From: Micropterix aruncella
Lineage: Eukaryota > Arthropoda > Insecta > Lepidoptera > Micropterigidae
DNA: 64,000 bases
Direction of reading: 5' to 3'
Assembly (NCBI GenBank): GCA_944548615.1
Contig: OX155976.1
Span: forward strand, 6,608,952 to 6,672,951
The notes beneath the pieces were generated by a model. That model was not told the DNA's origin and searched no databases. It saw only the letters and a list, made by a program, of their open reading frames with translations. How positions within the stretch are numbered: the first letter of the stretch is position 1; each line of letters begins with the position of its first letter. A program made the position numbers and the translations under genes. Shown one piece after another: positions 44,243-53,790 of this stretch.

Positions 44243-44645
44243 GTTTTTACACAAATGCCTGACAAAAACGGAGTGTAATGTGTTCAGGATTCATCTATGT
44301 ATGTTTTACGTTTCTTTATCATACCATAAATTCTAAACGCTTGACCCGATTTAGATCTGTGTGGTATTGTTAGAATCATTATGTTATCCCGAACGTCATA
44401 GGGTACCTTAACTGTCAAAATATCAAGTAAGTAGGTCTAAATTCCAAATGTATTTAAATTATTATAAATATATCGTGTTTCGTGACAAAAGAAAGGTCCG
44501 ATTGAGTACATTCCGGAAATATATACATCTATCTATATGGATAAATACGTAAACCACAAATATTGTATAAAAAAAACCGTAACAAAAGTAATTATAAATA
44601 CAATAGTTCACTTTCTGTATGTAACCGGCAGTCGTGTTTTACAAG
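44243..44645 (+). mobile_element. Family P element, near full length
   Basis: About 400 bp from a decayed left end (ACACAAATGCCTGACAAAAA) to AACCGGCAGTCGTG. Landmarks: GTAATGTGTTCAGG, AAATTCTAAACGCTTGACC, ATTCCGGAAATATATAC. Noncoding, short inverted CACGACTGCC ends. The superfamily was not determined; no TSD seen. Confidence 0.6.
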
Positions 44646-44790
44646 CTTTTGTTTACCTTGCAATGTATGTTAGTTAGTATGTATGTTTGTAAACGTCAAA
44701 TCTTGCAAGCTGAACATGCAGTTGAAATTTTACATGTTGGTTCAGTTCCAATGACAATGCATTTTTATGGTGACTATGACCTAATTCTAC

Positions 44791-45460
44791 ATCTTGCGGT
44801 GTCGACTACAACGGGCGAGCCCGTCACCACAGGACGTTTTAACGATTAGTCGTTCTGTCGCCCTGCAGTGAACGTAGAAGACTTTGGACAGTACAATTCT
44901 ACGTCCAGCTACGTCACAACCCGTGAGAGTCCAACGCCTTACCGCGAGTTAGCCAGGAATAAACCCGGCGGGCTCGAGATACTCGCGCCCTCACTACCAA
45001 TTGTGACCAGATTTCTCCGGTCTCTCGATTGGTTCCGAGTTCGAGGTCGCTTCCGCGGTCCTCTCCCTTACGAAGCGGTGAAACGGAGTGAACCGAATCT
45101 ATCGCGGACCAAGGCGTCCTTTGCCCGACTCTGAACCGGGGTCGGATGGCCAATGGTCATTTCAAGAGCAGTCGCCGTAAGGTAGACAACCACCCCCGCT
45201 CTGTAGGAAACAATACAGTTCCCAGACTCCCCCGACTGTTAGTCGGAGAGCACAATCGATTGGCTTGCGCCGCACAATGTGCAGACCGTCCAGGGGCGCC
45301 AGAGGTTTGATTCCCAGGGGAGACTGGTTGACCCAGTGTCCTACCCAGGATTCGCACCCCATACGGGGAGGCCGTCGGATGGGTGTTGACCCGTGAGTGT
45401 GACCGACCCTGAACACATTGGTCATCGTGGCCACCTCATCATGGGCCCGTTAGCCCCCAC
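44791..45460 (-). mobile_element. Family G element, B subtype, with 12-bp TSD
   Basis: Flanked by ACCTAATTCTAC at 44779-44790 and 45461-45472 (repeated once more right after). On its strand it starts GTGGGGGCTAACGGGCCCAT and ends TAGTCGACACCGCAAGAT. 670 bp, the best B copy. A frame of 88 codons (44868-45134, antisense to the element) is open here but not in other copies. Confidence 0.8.
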
Positions 45461-45472
45461 ACCTAATTCTAC

Positions 45473-45720
45473 CTAATTCTACACCCAGGGTCTGCTCCCG
45501 ACGAGGATACTCTTCCACGGTCAACAGCACAGACACACAATTTTGTATACGCATTCAATTATGATAGCCCGCACTAAATTTCCCCGCGACAGGGCTGCTG
45601 CACCCAGGGTTGGCTTTCAACGGGGGACTCCTCAACCATAGCCCACTCTAATGTCAACTATGACATGGCTGCTGCATCCAGGGTTGGCTCGGGACAGAGT
45701 ATTTTACTAACAGCTTGTTT
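45473..45720. repeat. Three degenerate copies of a CACCCAGGGTTGGCT unit
   Basis: Units near 45483, 45600 and 45672, each followed by a GACRGGR/CAACGGGGGACTCCTC-type block. The same unit occurs inverted, twice, at 52698-52860. Noncoding. 45721-46107 has no gene. Confidence 0.55.
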
Positions 45721-46107
45721 ATAAAAATATGTTTTTACTATTAACTTATTTATTCTTTTTATTATATTTACATGTGTAACACTAGCTTATTCCGACGCAA
45801 TAGTTCCTCGATCATTTCTCCTGAAGTAATCCTCGTAAAAAACCGCGCCACTTTCAAACAACTCGCGGACTTATCTCAATTGCTGGCTCGGTAGAGAGCG
45901 AAATTGCCAACGAAGTGAATATTATCGCCGGATAAGGGCGCGCGCTATGAGCGGGAGAAAAGTTGAGCAGAGGGAGACATAAAGACTTAGTCAAATTGCA
46001 CTTCTTCCGCTGCGAATTCGCAGATCTTTGCAGAGCGAGAAAGCAAAGCGACGCGGCGATGTAAGTGGCAGGAAGAGAATTCTCGACTGCCGAAAACATT
46101 GACATAC

Positions 46108-46390
46108 TAGAATAGACCGCGGGAGTACGAAGGGTGGACTATGAATGAATGCGATAGCGGAATAGAAAGAGACAGCTGCATGTGGCCCCATTCTATCCTT
46201 GTCTAGTCGCGCATGCGCGTTTGTCATCACATAGCAGATATATTATAGCGTCGAAGCGTTGCCATAAAGATATAATTACGTATGTCCTGCGCATGCGCGA
46301 CTAAACCAGGATAGAGTGGGGCTATATGCAGCTTTCTCTTTCTATTCCTCTACTGATTTATAAGTTCGGTTGCGTAGTCTATTCTGCTCT
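46108..46390. repeat. Fold-back element with arms of about 105 bp
   Basis: AGAATAGACCGCG (46110) pairs with the complement near 46388; GGAATAGAAAGAGA, AGCTGCATGTGGCCCCA and GTCGCGCATGCGCG on the left have inverted partners at 46355-46270. The centre is AT-rich. Probably a MITE; TSD not defined. Confidence 0.7.
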
Positions 46391-46519
46391 GTATATGGTC
46401 ATAAACCTTCCCCAAGTAAGTAAGGGTGGTCGTGGTCCCGAAAAAGCTTTTACCATGGAGATTTATTTTTGACTATGAATTACGTTGGTTTTAAATGGTT
46501 ACGTGCAGCTTTGGGGGTT

Positions 46520-46712
46520 TGGCCAATTTTTATTTTATCTGGCCTGTCCCAACTCACGGTTTAACTCCCGTCCTGTAGCCTCCTCGAAGAAGGACAATCT
46601 ATCAGGGGCGCTGTGAGCTACTGCCACGTCTGTAATCTGCAGATGGAAGCGGTCGGGATCAGAAGGTTGCAGATTCGGGGGATTACCTAGGGCGGAACTG
46701 GGCGGACGTATA
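46520..46712 (+). repeat. Family G fragment (C subtype), cut by the RLE LINE
   Basis: Blocks CAACTCACGGTTTAACTCC, TAGCCTCCTCGAAGAAGG, CTGTAATCTGCAGATGG and GGCGGAACTGGGCGG, then stops where the LINE tail begins. The expected continuation (TTTGCGCACGG) is missing on the far side. Confidence 0.65.
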
Positions 46713-47202
46713 TAAAATATTAATGACTGTTTCTTTCTTTTCTCACATATATATAAATAAATGCAAACGGAGCTGCCATGGAATTCACCGACCGGAGTCG
46801 GGCCCATCATAATACTATTTTTTTTACACTTCTGGGGGGTGAGCAGTGGATTCCGGACTTACGAACCGGCTGTGGTAGGTTTAGGACAGCTGTCTTGCCA
46901 CATGTGAGCGTTCACCTTGCCACCCATTCACTCCCCCTTCGAAGCCATAGAATTTGAGATGCGCAAATCGCAGTTTTAGATAATTTTTCTAAGAAAGAGT
47001 TGATTATTTTTCTGGAAAGGCCAAGATCTTTAAAGAGGTGAAATAGAGATTTAGCTGGCAGGCCACGAGCGCCAACTTCCACCGCGTGAAGGTGAACAGT
47101 GAAGCCGTTCCGGGTAACGGCATTTGCAAGATCATGGTATTTATTTAATTTGTACTCGTGGTCTTTTGGGATATTTGATTCCCATGGAACAGTTAATTCT
47201 TT
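46713..47202 (-). mobile_element. RLE-type LINE, shorter inverted copy
   Basis: Nearly identical to 41500-41970 in reverse: it covers the protein from VELTVPWESNI to the stop and the full 3' UTR, ending GTTTGCATTTATTTATATAT. Its 5' truncation is at 47202. An open frame is absent because only about 95 codons remain. 47203-47559 is AT-rich, without a gene. Confidence 0.85.
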
Positions 47203-47559
47203 ATTTATATTATTTAATCGAATTTTATATTATATTTATTGCCGATTGCATAATGGAATCGCATTTTATTTATTATAGGTATTATCTTTTAATATTTTTT
47301 AAATAACATTTTTTATTTTTTTTTTATTTTGAAGACCACATTTTAGGGCAATTTAGTGTTATTACCTTTGTACTAAAACTTGTACATTTGTAAGCAAACA
47401 AGCAATCAAGCAAACTTGATTGTAATATTAGAGTCCTGTCCACCCTAGAACGGGCTAGTCCCAGTTGGGTGACAGAAACAAATAAACAAAAGGTTAAGGT
47501 TTTGCCATTCGGTTCCTGTTATTTTTGTAAGCTAATCAATGTTTTATAGTAATTAATTC

Positions 47560-48136
47560 TTAAATAAATAAATAGATATTTATATTACGGTTTTTTATGA
47601 ACTATTTGTGGTTTATGTATTTATTCATATACATAGATGTATATTTCCAGAATGTACTCAATCAGACCTTTAATTTGACACTAAACACGATATATGTACG
47701 TTAATTTATTGACATTTGGACATTTAGATGACTAGTTACTTGATATTTCGACAGTTACGGTACCAATGACACTCGGGATGACATAACGGTTCTAACAATA
47801 CGACACACTTCAAAATCGGTCAATGCGTTTAGAAGTTATGGTGGAATAAAGAAACTGAAAGCATACATATATGAAGCCTAAACACATTACACTTTTTTTT
47901 GAGATCAGTCTTTTAAAAAGAGAACAAGTTGATAGTTTTTTTTTATATTCCCTTATTTTTCGGCTTATTTCGCGTATTTTATGACACTCGGGAGGACAAA
48001 ACGATTCTTACAATGCGACACACTTCAAAAATGGGTCAAGCGTTTAGAAGTTATCTTGGAATAAAGAAACGGAAAACATAAATAGATAAATCCTAAACAC
48101 ATAACACTCCTTTTTTAGGCAGTCGTGTAAAAAGTT
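47560..48136 (-). mobile_element. Two family P copies in tandem
   Basis: First 47560-47905 (ACTATTTGTGGTTTATG to AACACATTACACTTTTTTTT), second about 47920-48136 (ACACTCGGGAGGACAAAACG to CTTTTTTTAGGCAGTCGTGT). Both minus relative to 44243-44645. The second lacks the first half. Confidence 0.65.
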
Positions 48137-48365
48137 AATAATTACATCAACTTGAGTAACATTTTCAACATATGCAAAGACTATATTTAATGGTATTGCT
48201 TCAGAAAGAAAGACCTTATGTTATTCTAAGGGGGCTTCTGAAATAATTTAATTCGTAAAACATGTGCTATATATCTCAAGATTACTCAGTATGTGAAGAC
48301 AGTGTTCGTCAAGCAAAAATACAACCGAAAACATATTATTATATTCTTTCGCTGGTACAACAACA

Positions 48366-48620
48366 TACACTGAGAAAAATATTGGATTTCTTCCTACAAT
48401 GTCGTTTTGTTATTACGGTTTTATACAAAATAATGCAGTTTCAATCGTAAGTTTGTTGAATTACAAGGAATTTTGTTGAAACTCCATTACTTGATATGTT
48501 TCATCATGCTCCGTACGAGTAATACGAAAATAACGGTATAATGTAGCTTCAACGTGATTCTTGTAACTGGCTATAACTTCACGTATGTTAACATACTGTC
48601 ATGGTAAAGGCAAGATCTCC
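48366..48620 (-). mobile_element. Family T element, copy 3, with no Helitron
   Basis: Begins CACTGAGAAAAATATTGGAT and follows copies 1 and 2 in reverse. At 48430/48431 the sequence TATACAAAATAATGCAG is continuous, whereas copies 1 and 2 carry a Helitron at exactly this junction. Right end not resolved. Confidence 0.7.
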
Positions 48621-48704
48621 TTGTGCGCCGTCATATATATGCGGTGTATTTACCATGCCCGTGACATGTAAATATGTAGTTTTTTTTTTTGCATTTTTAT
48701 TTTA

Positions 48705-50400
48705 TTTTACATACACGACTACCCAACAAAAAAGGAGTGCAATATGTTCGGGGTTCATCCATATATGTTTATTTATTTATTTATTTTTATGAAAACCAAC
48801 AGCTAAATAAATTAAACAAAAAGACGGAGTAGCATAACAGATAGCCAATTAAAGGTTTTCACGTTTAAGTAACGGTGTAGAAACATATGTTACCTTTCAA
48901 TTAAAACTATCGGTTAAAAATACATCAAAAATATTCAAAAATTAGTGCTAAAGAATTCACTGTTCAGCCGCTGCCTAGCTGAGTTAATACTCGTACAGAA
49001 TAGATCAAAGTCAAATCGTTTAATTAAATCATTGAAATTGACACTTGTTTGCCACAGAAATGAAGTTTGCCTATAGTTGGTACCAGCATAAGGAACATGA
49101 AGAGCAGGGTTAAATCTATTGAGTTTGGAAGGAACACGGAGATTAATTTTATTTAGTAAGTCGGGACAGTTAATATTATTGGAGGTGATTTTTAGCAAAA
49201 AGGTTAAGTCCGCGGTTTCACGCCGCTTAATCAAGGGGAGGATATGAAATTTCTTGCATAAATTGAAATAGTTAGATGAGCTGTAGGTATGGGATTTTCA
49301 GACGGAAGCAGAGATATTTCACGAACTTCATTTGAATGCGCTCGATTCTATTTATATATTTATCATAACAAGGGTTCCATACCTGAGATGCATATTCCAA
49401 GATGCTTCTGACAGAAGTGCAGTAAAGGATCTTGAAAGTTTTAGCACGGTGAAAGCAAGCTGCACTCCTCATGACAAAACCTAAAGCTTTGGAAGCTTTA
49501 GAAACAATAGATTCAACGTGATTTTCGAACAGTAGATGAGAATCATGAATGACACCAAGATCTTTAACCACGCTGCATCACTGCAAGGTCTGAAACTTTA
49601 ATTAGTATGAGGATAGAGTTAATAGTATTTTACGGGTGTAGGTGACAACGGTGCACTTGGATGGATCCACCATAACATTTAAACGCTTGAACCAATTTAT
49701 AGGTGTAAGGCATTGTTAGAATCATTATATCATCCCTAGTGTCATAGGATACTTTAACTGTCCAAAGTAGTTGTCTAAATATCCAAATGTCAATAAATTG
49801 TCATACATAAATATAGAATACATAAATAACATACATATATATATATATACACATAGAAATACACATGTATCTATATGGATAAATACATAAATAACAAATA
49901 GTTCATGTAAAACAATAATAAAAATTATTAGTAAAGTAAAGTACTACAAATGATTCCAGAAGCTAACGTAAAATCGAGTACCTCAATGAAATATATATTT
50001 TTGAATAGCTTAGACCTTCAGGATAGTGGTTGGTTATGGGCAAAAATCGAAGGGGGTCATGGGAATGGGGGTCACATGGGAAGGGAGTCAAATCGCTCTC
50101 ATCAATTTTGTTTACACTAATAAACACTAATTTACTTCAAGCGGCCAGAAATGGTATTAATGTAAAAAGATAGTTCGAAAGAGTACATAAAAATGAGTAC
50201 AGAGGGCGTTTAATTTTACATAATTATTTGAGGTTTCAATCAAATGTCATTAAGATAATGAAAGATGCATTGCATCAATGTATCAAATATAAAGAAGATA
50301 TTTAATAAAATCAGTCGTATTTTGTTGTTATGTTCAATACTTTACTGGTCCTCTATACCTTGCTATAAATACAATAGTTCAATTTCTGTAACGGCAATAT
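48705..50400 (+). mobile_element. Family P element split by a LINE
   Basis: Left part from ACACGACTACCCAACAAAAA (48708) to ATATATGTTT; resumes at CCACCATAACATTTAAACGC (49669) through 49925; a last piece, AATACAATAGTTCAATTTCT, is at 50363-50397. The stretch 49925-50360 between is AT-rich and unassigned, perhaps a further insert. Confidence 0.6.
48769..49672 (-). mobile_element. 5'-truncated jockey-type LINE inside family P
   Basis: Tail of ATTT repeats at 48769-48788. Protein in two frames: 49272-49571 (VKDLGVIHDSHLLFENHVES, FKILYCTSVRSILEYASQVW) and 48935-49234 (IKRRETADLTFLLKITSNNI, PDLLNKINLRVPSKLN). A frameshift lies between them. Same type as 960-2630. Catalytic core absent. Confidence 0.8.
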
Positions 50401-51033
50401 ATTTACTTGTTTACTCAAGTTAGTTAGTTACTTAGTTTAGTTAATTGCTTTTTTTTGCATTTCTACTAGTTTTTTAGTCGTTAGTTAGTACCTACTTAAT
50501 ATGAGTATATAAAAAAGTATAAAAAGACATTCTAGTTTCATCCAATTCTCGATCCAGTTCGAGTGGTTGAACGGTGGAAAACTATTAACGGGTCCGCATC
50601 CCGCACTTGACTACTCCGCTCCGCCGGAACAATGCCGAATGTAGGGCAGCAATTTAATCCCCCTGCTTGTTTATCTTTGATCCTGTGCCATTTTCTCCCA
50701 TCTATTAACGTTCCTCGGGCTCTTTCGCCCCCCATCTTTCACCCCTCTCTTCCGCCCACCTCGTCTAACTCCTACCCCCTCCCGCCGGGCGTATAACTAT
50801 AATAACTTGAGGACCTAATTAGTTTTCTCTCCCCCCCCCCCCCCGGTTTCTTTCTTCTTTCTTCTTTCAACCCCCGCAGGGGACCGGTTTATCATTCAGA
50901 GGAAATCGGCCCCTTTAAATTCATTCTGGAAGCTTATCCGACTGATTTCCTAATGGATTTCTTTCTAGCGCTTAATGAATAAGAATGGGGCGCCAATTTC
51001 TCACCCTAATATATGAAGACACGCTCATCTATA
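50401..51033. other. Unassigned, pyrimidine-rich patch
   Basis: 50570-50900 is GC- and C-rich with a C run at about 50829-50844. A 65-codon minus frame has no features. No repeat partner seen. Confidence 0.35.
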
Positions 51034-51258
51034 CTATAAATATTATAAAGAGGTAAAGTTTGTGAGGTTGTAGGAAGTAATCTCTGCATCTACTGAACTG
51101 AATTCTCTTACCAATAGAGAGCCACGTTATTTGTGAGTGTCATAGGCTATATATTAATCCGAAAAATGGAAAGACTTTTTCGCAGTAGTCGGGTTTGCAA
51201 AGTCGGAGAAATAACGGTCGAATGGAAACGTTTCTTACGAACGCTGCCTTAACTATGA
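51034..51258 (+). mobile_element. Helitron HelA, 5' fragment
   Basis: Starts TCTATACTATAAATATTATA and follows 5125-5345 to GCTGCCTTAACTATGAGG, then joins a truncated G element. 3' half missing. Confidence 0.75.
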
Positions 51259-51518
51259 GGACCGCGCAAGCGACATCGTAACCAATCGAGAGACCGGAGT
51301 AATCTGGTCACAATTGAAAGTAAGGGCGTGAGTGTCGGCCCGCCGGGTAACATTCCTGGCTATCTCGCGGTTAAGGCGTTGGCCTCTTACGGGCTTGTGA
51401 CGTAGCTAGATGGTGGACTGTTTTGTCCTCAAGTCTTCTACGCTCACTCCAGGGAGATAGAACGACTAATCGTTAAAACATCCTGAGGTGACGGGCTCGC
51501 CCGCTGTAGTCGACAACC
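51259..51518 (+). mobile_element. Family G element, B subtype, 5'-truncated
   Basis: Begins mid-family at ACCGCGCAAGCGACATCG and runs to the usual end TAGTCGACAACCC. Loss of the left side with a conserved right end fixes the right as the 3' end if the family spreads by target-primed reverse transcription. Confidence 0.75.
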
Positions 51519-51525
51519 CAAGTCA

Positions 51526-52150
51526 GTCCACAGTCTAGCTCCGCCAACATGCCCGTAAGAAGCCGACGCCTTACTGCGAGGCACTGGAATGCGAACCCAA
51601 CGGGCCAACCTCGCGCTCTTACTAAGCCAAATGATCCAATTTGTTCTCAGATCGGCCAAACTCACGATTCAGCTTCTATTCAAAAGCCTCGTGTGGCAGG
51701 CTACTCCGGGCACAGTATAATAACACCCAGTAAGTTCACTCAAGAGCTACAAGGCAATATGGGAAGAGGGTGCGACGGAAGTGGGGCCAGGGTTAAGTCA
51801 TGTCGCGTCCTTAGGCCCATAGTTACGTCACTGTGGGCGCAGTTTGTGTACGCTCTTACGATTACTTTTTTGTGGAGATTTACGAGTCGACGCCATATGG
51901 TATTCTCAGAACAAATCGGTAGCATAATAGCATCTGCGTCGCCGGGGCACCGTAAATGTGGCCGGGACGATGCTTCAAGAATAAGACGAGTAATCATATT
52001 ACGATTTGTGGTAGCCCTTAAGATTCCTGACGTCACTTGCTTCGATTTCAATTTTTTTCTATGAGAAGCTACTGTCTGGTATACTGTGCCCTGGGTAAGA
52101 CTCTGCATCTCAAGCCTCTCGGCTGGTGAGGCCTAAGACGCAGAAGACAT
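51526..52150. repeat. Family G fragments, A subtype, two orientations
   Basis: 51526-51600 is minus (CTAGCTCCGCCAACATGCCC); 51618-51710 is plus (GATCCAATTTGTTCTCAGAT to GGCTACTCCGGG) and continues at 52089-52150 (CCTGGGTAAGACTCTGCATC) beyond an inserted small element. Confidence 0.6.
51711..52088. mobile_element. Small terminal-inverted-repeat element inside G
   Basis: 378 bp from CACAGTATAATAAC to its inverted GTATACTGTG. The first nine bases match perfectly (CACAGTATA). It interrupts the A-subtype block GGCTACCCGGGTAAGACTC. Flanks CCGGG and CCCTGGG suggest a GC-rich target; the TSD is unclear. Opposite frames of 171 and 122 codons cover it but show no transposase motif. Confidence 0.55.
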
Positions 52151-52697
52151 GAAAAAATATCTGAAATGGGCGGACCCGCCAAAAAATAGTGCGGTTTTAT
52201 TTGACCAATAAAAATCCAGCGTTGACGAACGCACCGGCTAGCGGGCGGACACTAAACGTTTGACCGCAGAGCTCTCACAGTAAAACTATATTTGTACAAT
52301 GGTGGCATAAGGGTAATGGTAAAGCATATTTAGCGTAACTCTCAGAGCGATCTCACGTTTAAATTAATTGTTATAAATAAATAATAATAGACAACATTAA
52401 AAACAAAAAAACCGACTCTAATATTGTTTATAAATGTAGCAGCCATATGCTGATACTTCGAACGGGCTATCATAATTGAATGCGTTAATGTATTTATTTT
52501 TTACTGTTCCTCCTTCCCTCCCTGGTCCCTCCCTTCCTATCCTCTTTCTTTTCTCGTTTTTTTTCTTTCTCTTATCATTTTTAGATAATCTTGATGTTAT
52601 CATTTAGTGGAAAATTGTCTCTGGTGTAATTTGTATATCTATCTTGTTTGGCTACTTACTTTTATACACTGTTATTTTCCTTAATAAAATAAAATAA
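52151..52697. other. Unassigned stretch
   Basis: No gene. 52500-52570 is a pyrimidine-rich run. The end of DR1 type (AAACCGACTC) appears at about 52410. Confidence 0.35.
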
Positions 52698-52860
52698 AAA
52701 TACAAAATTTTGTGTCTGCTGTTGACCGTTGAGGAGTTCCCTCGTTGGAAGCCAACCATGTGGGCCACAGTCTTGTCATTGAATGCATATACAAAATTTC
52801 GTGTCTTTGCTGTTGACCGTTGAGGAGTCCCCTCGTCGGGAGCCAACCTAGAGTGTAGAA
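52698..52860. repeat. Two copies of a 65-bp unit
   Basis: GCTGTTGACCGTTGAGGAGT occurs at 52717 and about 52809, each followed by CCCTCGTYGGRAGCCAACC. Inverted relatives at 45473-45720. Noncoding. Confidence 0.7.
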
Positions 52861-53140
52861 TCAGGACATGCTTACCATAAAAAAATGCAATGTCATCGGA
52901 ATTGAACCAACATGTAATTTTTCAAGTTCATATGATAATATTTGAGGATTTCTCTCAATTCCTCTAGATCACATCATCAGAACAGGATTTTGGCAAAAAT
53001 GGGACCAATCTGTAAACATATCCTTTCAAATAAAAAAATTAAAAATCCAAATCGGTTCATAAGTTCTGAGGTAACAAACATTAAAAAAAAGATACAACCG
53101 AATTGATAACTTCCTCCTTTTTTTAAGTCTGTTTAAAAAG
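52861..53140 (+). repeat. Dispersed repeat DR1, plus copy
   Basis: Contains ATGGGACCAATCTGTAA, AAATCGGTTCATAAG and ACCGAATTGATAACTTCCTC and ends in TTTTTTTAAGTCTGTTTA. Related to 1-92 and inverted to 35040-35260. 53141-53680 has no gene. Confidence 0.65.
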
Positions 53141-53790
53141 GTGACTAAGCGCGACTCTAGAGAATTAACCAGCCAATATAATATAATTAAATTAACATTA
53201 AACACACTTATTGTTTACATTGAGAGAGTAATCGTACCCGAAAGTTGAAATGAGCAACTTTTTTAACTCTTAATTATAAATTCGTTTCTTATCAAGGGAT
53301 TCGCTTAGATACATTTTTAAATGAGTGCCCATATTTTTCTAAAAAATCATGAAAAGAAAGTCTTTCAGATATGGTCGTTCCCAGGTATCATGTCATTTAA
53401 GCACAGACAAACATACTAACATCTATTTTTATATGTATGCCCTCGATAGGGCAAAGTACAGGTGGCGCTGATAGCATTGATGGCCAAACTAATGGCAATT
53501 TATTTGGCCACCTATAATAACGTTGATAATGAATGTTTTTTTTTATAAAAGACCGAATGATTATAAAAACCCAATTATTTAACCATGTTAACAATAATAA
53601 TATTCGATTATTAGTGTTATCTATCGCATTTTACTATATAGGCTGATTACATCACATAAATAATATGGACAATTAATAAAGGTTGACTCCTGGGGGACTG
53701 GCCCTCAAGCCAGAGTCCTACCCTGGTTCGCACTTCTATGTGGAGGCCACCAGATGGGTGTTCACTCGTAAGTGTGAGCGACCAGTATAC

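Noticed and set aside
44868..45134. 88-codon frame in the B-type G element
   Set aside because: It runs antisense to the inferred element direction and is broken in the copies at 13957 and 15208.
51740..52108. 122-codon minus and 171-codon plus frames as genes
   Set aside because: They overlap on opposite strands, cross the border of the small inverted-repeat element and show no transposase or other motif.
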